NCBI GenBank assembly: GCA_036417435.1
Contig: CM070905.1
Location: 67,101,092-67,165,091, forward strand
Source: Inia geoffrensis
Lineage: Eukaryota; Chordata; Mammalia; Artiodactyla; Iniidae
Direction: 5' to 3'
DNA: 64,000 nt
Position numbers and translations under genes: made by a program. Under the pieces are notes generated by a model. It was not told the DNA's origin, did no database searches, and saw only the letters and a program-made list of their open reading frames with translations. Each line of letters begins with the position of its first letter. The first letter of the stretch is position 1. This document shows, piece by piece, positions 1-13,055 of this stretch.

Positions 1-993
1 GAGAATGCTATAATAAACCACGAAAATGTTAATAAGGACAGAATACGTTTTCCTTTATCCACCATTTAAACTTTCTCAAGGGGGAGTGTTCTAAACAAAA
101 TAATTATAGTTAAGTTTCATAAGTAGACTCCTTTGATATTATAGTAAACTAAGTGTATTCTGGAACATACTTAATATGTTGCAACATGTTGAATTATACT
201 CAACTGTGATATACATGTGTGTCAGTAATATTTGTGAATATATAAAATGTTTTAAGGGTGGAATATGGAAAATACCAGGCAGGCAGACTTAATAATAATT
301 TAAAATCAAACTCACCCTCACTAGTGATTTAGCATTTAAATGTTTGTCCCTCCATGAGTTACAATATTTCAACAATCCTCATTGCTACTGTCTGACTCGT
401 TGACCTAAATGATGCTGTCATCACTTTGTTCAGCTACCTCCAGTACCTCCTCACTTATTTCCCAATAAATCCATATTCCATAACTCAAAGTTCTAGGTTT
501 TTCTTAGCTTTATAGTAACCTCTATGACCATATTACTCCTGTAATTTTCCAAAACAAACTTCTGGTAAGCCCAAGGTAGAACATTCAGTATTTACAGAAC
601 GTACCTTTTGCTATCTTGCTTATCCTGTGGCTATCCTCCTTGAGTTCTCTGTGCCAGGAGCTCTTCCCCACCCTCTTCTTGGTCTTTTGGAGTTTTGTCC
701 ATTTGTCCATCCACAAGTAAAGTGACTCTTCTTGCGCAGTAACTTCCTGACCATCCCAGACCATCCTTCACTATTCAGCACTCTGTTGGAAAAGCCAGAA
801 ATGATAGGTTAATTTTAATTTATTGAAGCCAGTGTGTATGTGGTACCAAACGAGCTTTTTATAGGATAATTACTAAAAGTTTGAACAAGGAAGAAAATGA
901 AGTTTGGCTATACGCCCAAAGCCCTAGCTTTTATTATTTGTGAATATATTTAGGAGTTTCTTTAATGGATGACATTAAGCCTAGAACTACATG
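1..993. other. Unique AT-rich DNA, no gene seen
   Basis: I see no convincing exon, RNA gene or recognisable repeat here. Open frames are short and have no protein-like composition. It reads as intronic or intergenic sequence. Confidence 0.6.
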
Positions 994-996
994 GGT

Positions 997-1047
<51 letters not shown>

Positions 1048-1052
1048 TGTGT
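994..1052. repeat. (GT)n microsatellite
   Basis: About 29 near-perfect GT units with a few interruptions, including a TA step near 1041 and another near 1053. It is likely to vary in length between individuals. Confidence 0.95.
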
Positions 1053-3439
1053 ACGTTTGGCTCCATATATTAAACAACTATCTTCCATTGGTAAAATTTG
1101 AAACTGAATTCCTAGCTCATAGCATCATTAGCTGCAGATAAATATCTTGAGATTGTCTACCCTGCTGTTGTTAAAATATACTCATTTATCGTTTTATCGT
1201 TACCACTTCTCTTGCTCTCCAGAATCAACTCAAGGCATAATTGTTCAAAGTAGTCATGTACCCAGCCTCACCCACCTGGATTTTCAGAACTTGCAAAATC
1301 CAAGGGTTCTGACTGGCTCTTTGATCCATGCCCTGCTGGCCTGGCATGCAAGCTCTGCAAGCTGAAGGCAGTGTGAACGCTCCATTCCTGAACTTCACAA
1401 AGGTTTCTTTTCTCAATAGTCCTCTGACAGTGGATTCTCTGAGAGCAGTGAATAAGATGTAGAATTATTAGAAAACGCTGCAAATGTGAGAGATTCCTGG
1501 CCATTTAATAATCAACTCGGTTTTGGTGAAAACAGGATAGGTCTGTGCACGATCATGAAAAAATAGTTTTCCATCGAATCAGTGGCGTTCTCATTTCCCC
1601 CGTGAGTCAGAAGCCTTCAGTAATCCTCCTCAAAACCATCTCTTTTCAGGTATGAACTACTTCTCCTTCTTTCATAATACGAATACTACCCGAGTAGCTA
1701 CTTTGAACTTCTTATGTTCGGCACTAGAGATATTAAAAAGATAAAATAAAATATCTATTTGCATAGCCCTGGATTTTCGGCCACATCATGGTAAAGTTAT
1801 GGGCACATTTGTATTACCTCTGGTTGCTGGCAAGTTATTGGATACCCGAGGAATAGGAATTTTGTCTTATTCATATTTTCTGAAACCCTCTTTTAGGATA
1901 CGTAACACGTGGAAATTCTTTGATGTACCCCTGTTGAATTGAATTGAATTGAGTGGATACAATGCCAGTTTAAAAGGGGACTTAAAATGTTTACAGTAAA
2001 GGAACACATTAGTAACCACTGAAATATGTGTCGACTACTTTGGGTCAATTTTCTACATCTCTGTTGGTTAGTACATCCTTAGAGAGCCTAGTGCTATCCA
2101 GATGGCAGAATTTAATCTTAATTTCCATTTCTGTATTATAACAAATTCTGGTGAATGTTGTTGTTTTGTGCTGAATGGTATGTTTAGTCCTCTTAAGGAT
2201 ATCAGCCCCTAATATGTGAATAAGTCTTTAATCTGGTTTATTGAAATTTACTTTATGCTACACCTGCATTTTTTATAAAGCAGTCACAAATAGGACACAT
2301 TTCCTTGTTCACTAGAGACGCTTGGGGTGACACGTACACTAAGTTAAAGTGTTTCTTAGAACACAAAATTTATACTTCAAATCAGTCTCCAGCTATGTTA
2401 TTGTTTTCTTGTTCATGGCCACATACAGGAAAGCGAATGGTACTGAACCAATTATGAAATCATGTGTCACTCTACTGGTGATGAAAAATGGGCTAGACAC
2501 AAAATGTCATCAACTCTACTAAGAACAGACATTCCATCAACCTTAGGAATTGAGTAAGTATTTCTAGGCAGCCAGACTTGCTTAATGGCTGTCAGGTGTG
2601 CACTGAAAATTTGGTCCTCCCTGCGGGGATTGGTAATAATCTATCAAGATTTAAACTGGTGTACCTTTCAACAGGCAGAGATCACTTGGCAACATCCTCA
2701 GCCTGGTACACTGTCAGTTGGATATTCACTGAATTACAAGGATTGAGCAAGGCTTTCCTTCTGAACCACAGGCCATAGAGGAACCTGTAGGGTTTTCACA
2801 CTCACCAAATTCCTTCGTAGTGGAACAACTAAAAGAGTAAACAAATAGTTACAGGAGGACCAAAATGATATCACACTCTTATGGGAAAAAGCCTATAGAC
2901 ATTTTAAATAATCACAACACTGAAAAGCTTCCTGCCCCAGCATGAGGAAGCAGGAGATGTCTTTGGAAATAGCCGTCTGCACTATCTAAAGTTTAAGCTA
3001 CATTTTAATGTTCATATGTCTCTCGGGAAGCCAGAATGCCTACATTTTTCTATTTGTAATTGGGGGAAGAAAGAATGGAGGGTTTAAGATCAACCTGGCT
3101 AATGACAATGGGAAAGGACTTTTGGATTCTGTAAGTCATGCAGTTATGTTCATTTTATAGAGATAAAGAAAGAAACAGTGTTTCAGAAGAGGCTTATTCT
3201 CTTGTGAATGTACAAAATAAATATTTGCTGGAAAGCCTAAGGCAAAATTTGAATCCTACATTTGTTTCATCTAATCAGCCAGCTCTGCATTTTTTTCTAG
3301 CACAATTTGGATGTAATCCAAAAGTGTAAAACCAAGTGGAAGAAACTATCACGATGACAAACCTTCAGAAACATAATTGGTCATGATCAAATCAATAATA
3401 TTAATAATATAAAACACTTGAATATATATACCTATGTTT
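1053..3439. other. Unique DNA with a short GAATT repeat
   Basis: Mostly unique sequence. Three tandem GAATT units lie near 1936-1951. A minus-strand open stretch at about 1268-1345 ends in a GT-like donor but has only a moderate acceptor, so I did not call an exon. No other feature is recognised. Confidence 0.55.
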
Positions 3440-3650
3440 TTGGCTCTCTAATATGTGCCATTATATTTTACATTGTTAATTTTCACAACACCTTATGGAA
3501 TAGGTGCTATTTTTGTCCCTATATTTTACAGACAAGCAAACTGAGATTCAGAGAATGTAAGTAATTAGCCTAAGTCGTACAGCTAACTAGGTAAAGATGG
3601 GATTTGCATCCAGGCTGTGCAGGTCCCGAAGCTGCGCCTTATCCTCCAAA
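3440..3650 (-). mobile_element. MIR SINE remnant
   Basis: On the plus strand the order is that of a reverse MIR: a short-arm phrase resembling 'atgtgccattat', then 'cacaacacctt', then the core 'ttacagacaagcaaactgag', then 'agctaactaggtaaagatgg'. This matches the complement of the tRNA-derived, L2-mobilised MIR family, which predates placental radiation. Divergence is high and the ends are approximate. Confidence 0.8.
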
Positions 3651-5289
3651 CATAGATCCTCTTTTGTTATAAATTGATGAGCTAACTCTATTCTCATATT
3701 CATGTGGAGGCATAAGAGTTGACTATAAAAACTCTAGAGTATGCATAAATTGATGTCTATCCCCTTTCATTGAAAGAAGTTTAGAACCTACGTTAAATGT
3801 GTGATGTTTAGCGGCTGTGATTTAAAAATCAAGTCAGTATTTTTCTTTTTTTATTCATTCAGAAAAAATAGTTATTTAGTGGCAGGCAATATAACAGGTG
3901 CTAGAGAAACACTGCTGAAATAAACATAACCCAGCCTTCATAGAATCTCCTGGGGAAGGCAGACATAGACACAAATTTAGATACATGTTGGGAAAAGGCC
4001 TTTGAGAGAGTGTAACACTTGTGCAAATTTAATGAAAAGCTCTGAAGGAAAGGCCTCTCTGCTAAGGTTTCATTTAAGCTGTTGTTCAAAGGATAGTTTA
4101 CCGTTAGCCAGGAATATTGGTAGTTCCATGATCAAAAGGAAAAACAGAGTCACTAGAAACTCCGTTGCTGCTTAAATCCGTGGAATCATCATCCTTTCGT
4201 TTCCCTGACCTCCTCAGCATTCATCATCCTTGACCATATCCTTGTCACCTCTCCACGCTACTCTCTTGTCACTCCTTCTCAGTCTCCTTTGTAAATATTT
4301 TCCCCTATCACCGCACTTTAAATGTTGATATTCCTCAGAATTTTCCCTTAGGCTCTTTTCTCCTCCCATTCTGTTTTCTCTAGGCGAGTTCATCCATTCC
4401 TATACCTTTAGTTACTGTTGCTGCACTGATACCCACATCTAGTACGTGTTCTGTATCTCAAGGTATCTCAGTAGTTTAAACCAGACATCTGAGCATCACC
4501 CTTGACTTCCATTTCTCCCTTTCCCTCAGTCATTTCTGATCATTCACCAAGTCCTAGACATCAGTACTTTGTCTTTACATAAATATTACAACTTTTATTC
4601 CCACCTACCATTACCTGTCATCTCATGTCTAGACTGCAACACAGCATCAAACTTTTCTCTTTGGTTTAGGCTTTTATCACCTAATCATTACTTTCCAAAG
4701 GATCCAGAGTATTCTTTTAAAAGCACATATCCTTTAATGTTAAACTTTGCCTAAAACCCTTCAGAGGCTTTCTGTGGACTAACACATTTTTTTAAATTCC
4801 ATAGGTATAATAATGAGAAATATCTCAGTTATGGGTTATAGAAACCAACTCAAATCAGTTTCAGTGGGGAAGGAGAATTTGTTGGCCATCACAACTAAAA
4901 AGTTCCAGGATGACTCTCAGCCAGCACTGAATTGAGATGTTCAGTCAATTAATCTGGGTCTCTCTAATAGCTCTTTACTCTGTGCTTGGCTTTATTATCA
5001 AGAAGGTCCTTCTCAAAAGAAGGTAAAGATGAACGTGAAAAGCTGCTGGTTTTAGTCAACCAGTTGAAAATGCAGAGTATAAATACTCTCTTTCCAAGTT
5101 GTTCCGATAAAAGTCTAGCTTAATGCGTGCATACTTTTTTACTAGGCTGGGATAAGGACCCGCTCTAAAAACTTGGGAATGAAGATGAATTCACTTGACT
5201 CCATGAACTGAGATTAAGAAAGTACTGTCCATTGAAAATAAAGATACTGCTTCTAATACATGGGTATGAACATTCAGCAGTGAAGTTGC
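3651..5289. other. Unique DNA with a pyrimidine-rich, repeat-like block
   Basis: The part from about 4190 to 4760 is C/T-rich. Phrases such as 'cccttgacttccatttctcc' and 'aacccttcagaggctttctg' look like a widespread ancient mammalian repeat that I cannot name with confidence. The rest is unique AT-rich DNA. Open frames here lack support as genes. Confidence 0.45.
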
Positions 5290-5555
5290 CAGATGTCCAC
5301 CTCAGAGACCTGCAGAATTCTTTATGATCTTGTGCTTGCTTACCTGTCCAGCCCACCTCTTATTAACACTTACGTCCCTTTCTCTCCTGAGCTATTTGCT
5401 GTTCCCCAAACATGTCTCTTATATGCACATACTCACAAACACATTTATATTTGTCAGAAACCATTTTTCTCATTACCTCAAACTCCTAAGCTTCCTTTGT
5501 GTCACTGTTTTGACATCACCTCCTCCCAGGAGCCTCCCTGACCCCCTATTTATGG
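5290..5555 (+). mobile_element. Probable L2-like LINE remnant
   Basis: The stretch ending 'tgacatcacctcctcccagg', followed by 'agcctccctgacccc', resembles the 3' part of the ancient L2 LINE read in the sense direction. The upstream part is too diverged to align by eye. The boundaries are approximate and the family assignment is tentative. Confidence 0.45.
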
Positions 5556-5904
5556 GATAGCTGCCACTCTCCTGCTTGTCATCCATTCGTAGGTATTAAG
5601 GTCAGGCCTAGTTTCTTGTCCATCTCTGCATCCCTCACACTCAGAACAAAAAATCCGGACTCAAAAAATCTGAATATATAGTCTTGGAGAAATTACTAAA
5701 CGTTCTAGAGTTTATCTACAACTTCACTATAATAACATATTACTAACAAGGTTGTTTCTGCTTTTAAAGAGACAATATTCATAAAGCATTTAATGCAGTG
5801 TTTCACATAGCTAGAACGTATGTGTTTCCTTTGAAATTGAAATAATTCTGTCAATTCATAACATGAAGCTAAAACCCATTTAATATTATAAAGTTACAAT
5901 TGTT

Positions 5905-6120
5905 CTTGTACAGCCGGGTTCTACAAACTATAGGCAGAGGTGGTGCAAAGGCCAAACTGAGCACACTGCCTATTTTTAGTCTTACATTTTTTAAATGGTC
6001 ATGTTTTAAGTAGTCATATCCTTATATAGTGTTCTTGATGTCACCTCTTGGCTCCCAAAGCCTAAAATGTTTGCTAGATGGTCCTTTAAGAAAAAGTTTG
6101 CTGACTCTGTCCTAGAGTAC
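5905..6120 (+). mobile_element. hAT-type DNA transposon remnant
   Basis: The left end resembles 'ggttctacaaactatagg' and the right end contains 'aaagcctaaaatgtttgcta' followed by 'aaaaagtttgctgactctg'. This arrangement is typical of short non-autonomous hAT elements of mammals whose termini read roughly CAGGGGTCAGCAAACTA and its complement. No transposase is encoded. The subfamily was not determined. Confidence 0.6.
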
Positions 6121-7956
6121 TCTGTAATTAGTTTATATGTGAGTGAGAAATAGAATTCAGCAACCCTTTGCAGGGTTGGACATGATGACGAGGGAAGTCC
6201 TTTCTGTCTTTCAGTTAATGATTTTTTCAATTCACTGTAACTTATGTTAGAAGGCTTATAAATCAAATTATTAGAAGGTTAGAAAATTAGTAACTGTGCT
6301 CTGAAGCAGTGATTCTCATCAGTTCTGCATCGTGGATCTTTTTGAAAATCTGGAATTTCTCTTCAGATAAATGCGTATATACAAATACATTGAAATTTTC
6401 AAAGATTTCCAACAGAATCTCACCTCTCTGCTTCCTATCTGCGGGCTATGTAAAGATTCCAGGACCATGAATTTTTAGAGTTTCTACTATGTTTCTGTTG
6501 CCAAAAATGTAGTTGTTTACTAGGAGTGATAATAAGTGCAAAATCCATAGAGACAGAATTTTTCTATTTGCGTGATCTGTCCATTTTTTTTTTTTCTAGG
6601 GAGTGGAAGTAAGCTGGCCTCAATAAGAAATTGATTGATAGACATTAGTGACTCTGAAGCTGATTTTAGTTGCTCCCCTTCCCTCAGTGGCAAGATACTT
6701 TAAAAAATAAATTATAAATATGGGGTATATAGGAAACTACATTCTGATTCTCCAATTGGATTGCTATCCCTCATCTTTGATTTGAATACCGGGGAAGCAA
6801 AATATTCAGGTCAAAGTAAAACTCTGATAAAGCTTTCAGGATTTTACTTAATGCACTCCATCCTCATAGGTTTGGCTCCGTTCTCTGAAGCTGAAAATAG
6901 CTAACAAATGGCTTTCCAGCACTGCCTGAGTTTTATTATATTTCTGTTCTGTTTGTAGGCGTCCATGATATAGGGAGATGACATCATAGCTATTAAATCT
7001 TTCTCTCATTAAGAAACTTATTTTAAGTTTGTCCTTAGTCAGAGGTACTTTTGTTTCATCTTATCCACACTCTGGATATTGTAGGACAAAAATACAAACT
7101 AAAAATCTCTTCAAAAATGAAATTGGTAAAGGCAAAATATCTGGAAAAATGTTTGAAGTCTGATACACACACATTTACTGAAGCACAGGAATATGTCTAG
7201 GTATGTCTGTACACACCCTGATAGATACATGTATGCTTCCCAATATTAGAATGTGTTGGACATCTACTAGAGGGGACTATGGGAATTTCAGAGGAATGTT
7301 CCAAAATATAATTTACATTGACTTCTCCCTGTCCCATAGGAGAACTAAGGAAGAGGGATTTTAGATGAAACAAGTGTTCAAGATATAAGAAGAGATCTTC
7401 ATTTTGTATTAACTTGGATAAGTAGAAATTTGGAGAAAATGAGAATTTCTGTGAGCCACAAGAGGGCCGATGAAACTCACTCCTGGCTGCATGGCAGAAC
7501 AGAAAGCTTCGAGAGAGAGAACAGGACTGTGCCCCTGTGCGGCTGGTCACTCACTCCTTGTCCTAACACATTTTAAAGTTGTGATGCACCCTTTGCAATT
7601 CAACACACATTCGTTTGAGGGAACTTTCAGTGAAGTATCATGGAAGGTCCCTGGGAGGTGTAAAGATAAAGAAACAAGTAAGCCTTTGTCCTCAAGGTGC
7701 TAATGATGTAGAGGGTGAGAGAGAGGATGGCAGTGAATAATTCTAATAGAATGCATGATAGAATTTCTGAAATTAAAGGCAGAAGTCTGCCTTAATTCAT
7801 AGTAGCAAATATGTCCCAGAATGTAAGAAAGAACTCTTACAGAAGAATTTTTACTGCACTCTGACCTCAGTGACTCCTTAAGAGCTGCATGGTTTGGCCA
7901 TTATATTTAGGATGGCTCATTTTTACCACTAAAGGAATCCAAATTACGCTAAAGTC
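6121..7956. other. Unique DNA, no gene seen
   Basis: A patch near 6310-6460 resembles a diverged ancient repeat but was not assigned. A 117-codon minus-strand open frame at 7197-7550 has no recognisable domain, no splice context and ordinary AT-rich composition, so I treat it as chance. Nothing else is supported. Confidence 0.5.
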
Positions 7957-7969
7957 AGTTTTTCAGTGT
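7957..7969. repeat. L1 target-site duplication, left copy
   Basis: The 13-bp sequence agtttttcagtgt is identical to the copy at 13435-13447. The two bracket the minus-strand L1, so they are the duplication made when that L1 inserted. Confidence 0.9.
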
Positions 7970-8309
7970 TTTTTTGTTTTTTTGTTTTTAATCTTTTTTG
8001 GAGTATAGTTGCTTTACAATGTTGTGTTGCTGCTGTATAACAAAGTGAATCAGCTGTATGTATACGTGTATCCCCATATCTCCTCCCTCCTGCGTCTCCC
8101 TCCCACCCTCCCTATCCCACCCCTCTAGGTGGTCACAAAGCACCGAGCTGATCACCCTGTGCTATGGCCTGCTTCCCCCTAGCTATCTGTCTTACATTTG
8201 TTAGTGTATGTATGTCAATGCCACTCTCTCACTTCGTCCCAGCTAGTCCATTCTCTATTTCTGAATCTTTATTTCTGTCCTGCCCCTAGGCTCATCATAA
8301 CCTTTTTTT

Positions 8310-11300
8310 TTTTTTTTTGAGATTCCATATATATGTGTTAGCATATGGTATTTGTTTTTCTCTTTCTGACTAACTTCACTCTGCGTGACAGACTCTAGGA
8401 TCAACACATCACTAAAAATAACTCAATTTCATTTCTTTATATGGCTGAATAATATTCCATTGTATATATGTGCCACATCTTCTTTATCCTTTCAACTGTT
8501 GATGGACACTTAGGTTGCTTCCATATCCTGGCCATTGTAAATAGTGCTGCAATGAACATTATGGTACATCACTCTTTTTGAATTATGGTTTTCTCAGGGT
8601 ATATGCCCAGTAGTGGGATTGCTGGGTCATATGGTAGTTCTATTTTTAGTTTTTTAAGGAACCTCTATACTGTTCTCCATAGTGACTGTATCAATTTACA
8701 TTCCCACCAACAGTGTAAGAGGGTTCCCTTTTTCCCACACCCTCTCCAGCATTTATTGTTCGGAGGTTTTTTGATGATGGCCGTTCTCACTGGTGTGAGG
8801 TGATACCTCATTGTAGTTTTGATTTTCATTTCTCTAATGATTAGTGATGTTGAGCATCCTTTCATGTGTTTGTTGGCAATCTGTATATCTTCTTCGGAGA
8901 AATGTCTCTTTAGGTCTTCTGCCCATTTTTAGATTGGGTTGTTTGTTATTTTGATATTGAGCTGCATGAACTGCTTGTATAGTTTGGAGATTAATCCTTT
9001 GTCCGTTGCTTCATTTGCAAATATCTTTTCCCATTCTGAGGGTTGTCTTTTCGTCTGTTTATGGTTTCCTTTGCTGTGCAAAAGCTTTTAAGTTTTGTTA
9101 TGTCCCATTTGTTTATTTTTGTTTTTATATCCATTTCTCTAGGAGGTCGGTAAAAAAGGATCTTGCTGTGATTTATGTCATAGAGTGTTCTACCTATCTT
9201 TTCCACTAAGAGTTTTATTATGCCTGGCCTTAGATTTAGGTCTTTAATCCATTTTGAGTTTATTTTCATGTATGGTGTTAGGAAGTGTTCTCATTTCAGT
9301 CTTTTACATGTAGCTGTCCAGTTTTCCCAGCACCACTTATTGAAGAGGCTCTCTTATCTCCATTGTATGTATACTCTTGCCTCTTTTATCAAAGATAAGG
9401 TGACCATATGTGCATGGGATTATCTCTGGGCTTTCTATCCTGTTCCATTGATCTATATTTCAGTGTTTGTGCCAGTACCATACTCTTTTGATTACTGTAG
9501 CTTTGTACTGAAGTGTGAAGTCAGGGAGCCTGATTTCTCCAGCGCCGTTTTTCTTTCTCAAGATTGCTCTGGCTATTCTGGGTCTTTTGTGTTTCCATAC
9601 AAATTGTGAAATTTTTTGTTCTAGTTCTGTGAAAAATGTCATTGGTAGTTTGATAGGGGTTGCATTGCATCTGCAGATTGCTTTGGGTAGTAGAGCCATT
9701 TTCACAATGCTGATTCTTCCAATCCAAGAACATGGTATATCTCTCCATCTGCTTGTCTCATATTTAATTTCTTCCATCAGTGTCCTATGGTTTTCTTCAT
9801 GCAGGTCTTTTGTCTCCATAGGTAGGTTTATCCCTAGGTATTTTATTCTTTTTGTTGCAGTGGTAAATGGGAGTGTTTCCTTAATTTCTCTTTCAGATTT
9901 TTCATCATTAGTGTATAGGGATGCAAGAGATTTCTGTACATTAATTTTGTATCCTGCTACTCTACCAAATTCAGTGATTAGCTCGAGTAGTTTTCTGGTA
10001 GCATCTTTAGGATTCTCTATGTATAGTATCATGTCATCTGCAAACAGGGACAGCTTTCCTTCTCTTTTCCGATCTGGATTCCTTTTATTTCTTTTTCTTC
10101 TCTGATTGCTGGGGCTAAAACTTCCAAAACTATGTTGAATAATAATGGTGATAGTGGACAACCTTGTCTTGTTCCTGATCGTAGAGGACATGCTTTCAGT
10201 TTTTCACCATTGAGAACGATGTTGGCTGAGGGTTTGTCCTCTATGGCCTTTATTATGTTGAGGTAAGTTCCCTCTATGCCTACTTTCTGCAGGGTTTTTA
10301 TCATAAATGGGTGTTGAATTTTGTCAGAAGCTTTTTCTGCATCTATTGAGATGATCATATGGTTTTTCTCCTTCAATTTGTTAATATGGTGTATCACGTT
10401 GATTGATTTGTGTATACTGAAGAATCCTTGCATTCCTGGAATAAACCCCACTTGATCATGTTGTATAATCCTTTTAATGTGCTGTTGGATTCTGTTTGCT
10501 GGTATTTTGTTGAGGATTTTTGCATTGATGTTCATCAGTGATACTGGCCTGGAGTTTTCTTTCTCTGTGACATCTAGTCTGGTTTTGGTATCAGGGTGTT
10601 GGTGGCCTCGTAGGTTGAATTTGGGAGTGTTCCTCCCTCTACTATATTTTGGAAGGTTTTGAGAAGGATAGGTGTTAGCTCTTCTCTAAATGTTTGATAG
10701 AATTCGCCTGTGAAACCATCTGGTCCTGGGCTTTTGTTTGTTGGAAGATTTTTAATCACAGTTTCAATTTCAGTGCTTGTGATTGGTCTGTTTATATTTT
10801 CTATTTCTTCCTGATTCAGTCTCGGCAGGTTGTGCTTTTCTAAGAATTTGTCCATTTCTTCCAGGTTGTCCATTCTATTGGCATATAGTTGCTTGTAGTA
10901 ATTTCTCATGATCCTTTGTATTTCTGCAATGTCAGTTGTTACTTTCCCTTTTTCATTTCTAATTCTATTGATTTGAGTCTTCTCCCTTTTTTTCTTGATG
11001 AGTCTGGCTAATGGTTTATCAATTTTGTTTGTCTTCTCAATGAACCAGCCTTTAGTTTTATTGATCTTTGCTAATGTTTTCTTCTTTTCTTTTTCATTTA
11101 TTTCTGATCTGACCTCTATGATTTCTTTCCTTCTGCTAACTTTGGGGGTTTTTTGTTCTTCTTTCTCTAACTGCTTTAGATATAAGGTTAGGTTCTTTAT
11201 TTGCATTATTGTTGCTTGAGGTAAGATTGTATTGCTATAAACTTCCCTCTTAGAACTGCTTTTGCCGCATCCCATAGGTTATGGGTCATCATGCTTTCAT

Positions 11301-12100
11301 TGTCATTTGTTTCTAGGTATTTTTTGATTTCCTCCTTGATTTCTTCAGTGTTTTCTTGGTTATTTAGTTACGTATTGTTTAGCTTCCGTGTGTTTGTATT
11401 TTTTACAGATTTTTTCCTGTAATTGATATCTAGTCTCATAGCATTGTGGTCAGAAAAGGTACTTGATACGATTTCAGTTTTCTTAAATTTACCAAGGCTT
11501 GATTTGTGACCCAAGATATGATCTGTCCTGGAGAATTTTCCATGAGCACTTGAGAAAAAAGTGTGTTTTGTTTTTTTTGGAGGGAATGTCCTATAAATAT
11601 CAATTAAATCAGCCTTGTTTAATGTATCATTTAAAGCTTGTGTTTCCTTATTTATTTTCATTTTGGATAATCTGTCCATTGGTGAGAGTGGGGTGTTAAA
11701 GTCCCCTACTATGATTGCGTTACTGTCGATTTCCCCTTTTATGGCTGTTAGCATTTGCCTTATGTATTGAGGTGCATAAATATTTACAATTGTTACATCC
11801 TTTTCTTGGATTGATCCCTCGATCATTATGTAGTGTCCTTCTTTTTCTCTTGTAATAGTTTTTATTTTAAAGTCCATTTTGTCTGATTTGAGAATTGCTA
11901 CTCCAGCTTTCTTTTGATACCCATTTGCATGGAATATCTTTTTCCATCCCCTCACTTTCAGTCTGTACGTGTCCCTAGGTCTGAAGTGGGTCTCTTGTAG
12001 ACAGCATATATATGGGTCTTGTTTTTGTATCCACTCAACCAGTCTATGTCTTTTGGTTGGAGTATTTAATCCATTTACATTGAAGGTAATTATCGATTAG
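8310..12100 (-). pseudogene. L1 ORF2 (endonuclease-reverse transcriptase), degraded
   Basis: ORF2p nicks target DNA and reverse transcribes L1 RNA. The reading frame survives in pieces. Positions 11955-11368 hold the apurinic-type endonuclease, with VGDFNTPLSP and the C-terminal SDHNAMRLDI. Positions 11275-10574 hold the linker and start of the RT domain ([13 protein letters not shown]). Positions 10535-10029 hold RT palm motifs including [14 protein letters not shown]. Positions 10191-9460 carry the catalytic FADD box near 10044. Positions 9269-8991 continue the C-terminal domain, and 8865-8665 contains the cysteine-rich knuckle [14 protein letters not shown]. The pieces sit in different frames or are separated by stops, so no intact protein is possible. 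Total span of about 3.8 kb matches a normal ORF2. Confidence 0.92.
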
Positions 12101-12189
12101 TATGTTTCTATTACCCTTTTCTTAATTGTTTTGGGTTTGTTATTGTAGGTCTTTTCCTTCTCTTGTGTGTCCTGCCTAGAGAAGTTCCT

Positions 12190-13055
12190 TTAGCATTTGT
12201 TGTAGAGCTGGTTTGGTGAATTCTCTTAGCTTTTGCTTGTCTGTAAAGGTTTTTATTATTCCATTGACTCTCAATGAGATCCTTGCTAGGTAGAGTAAAC
12301 TTGGTTGTAGGTTTTTCCCTTTCGTCACTTTAAATATGTCCTGCTACTCCCTTGTGGCTTGCAGAGTTTCTGCTGAAAGATCAGCTGTTAACCTTATGGG
12401 GATTCCTTGTATGTTATTTATTGATTTTCCCTTGCTGCTTTTAATATTTTTCTTTGTATTTAATTTTTGATAGTTTGAGTCTTATGTGTCTCAGCATGTT
12501 TCTCTTTGGGTTTATCCTGTATGGGACTCTCTGTGCTTCCTAGACTTGATGGACTATTTCCTTTCCCATGTTAGGGAAGTTTTCAACTATAATCTCTTAA
12601 AGTGTCTTCTCAGTCCCTTTCTTTTTCTCTTCTTCTTCTGGGACCCCTGTAATTTGAGTGTTTGTGCGTTTAATGTTGTCCCAGAGGTCTCTGAGACTGT
12701 CCTCAATTCTTTGCATTCTTTCTTCTTTATTCTGCTCCCTAGCAGTTATTTCCACCGTTTTATCTTCCAGCTCACTTTTCCATTCTTCTGCCTCAGTTAT
12801 TCTGCTATTGATTCCTTCCAGAGTATTTTTAATTTCAGTTACTGTGTTGTTCATCACTGTTTGCTTGCTCTTTAGTTCTTCTAGATCCTTGTTAAATGTT
12901 TCTTGTAGTTTCTCCATTCTGTTTGTGAGATTTTGGATCATCTTTACTATCATTACTCTGAATTCTTTTTCAGGTAGGTTGCCTATTTTTTCTTCATTTA
13001 TTTGGTCTTATAGGTTTTTACCTTGCTGCTTTGTCTTTAACATACTTTTTGTCAT
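12190..13055 (-). pseudogene. L1 ORF1 (RNA-binding chaperone), degraded
   Basis: ORF1p coats L1 RNA. The likely start is the ATG at 13055, but a TAA interrupts the frame about 15 codons in. It reopens through EEKIGNLPEKEF and the coiled-coil segment of 12953-12597 (RMEKLQETFNKDLEEL, then EEWKSELEDKTVEI), and then breaks again after GVPEEEEKKK. The C-terminal domain is still readable in scattered frames, with RLTADLSAETLQA near 12370 and a KPALQQMLKELL-like end near 12190. Length and order match mammalian L1 ORF1. It is non-functional as written. Confidence 0.88.

Noticed and set aside
1268..1345. Minus-strand open stretch with a gtgagg donor and a moderate acceptor
   Set aside because: The donor is preceded by GTGG rather than a good consensus, more than one frame is open, and the peptide looks random.
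7197..7550. 117-codon minus-strand open frame
   Set aside because: No recognisable domain, no splice or promoter context, and serine/phenylalanine-rich composition expected from AT-rich non-coding DNA.
9515..10105. 196-codon plus-strand open frame
   Set aside because: It is the antisense shadow of L1 ORF2 reverse-transcriptase sequence.
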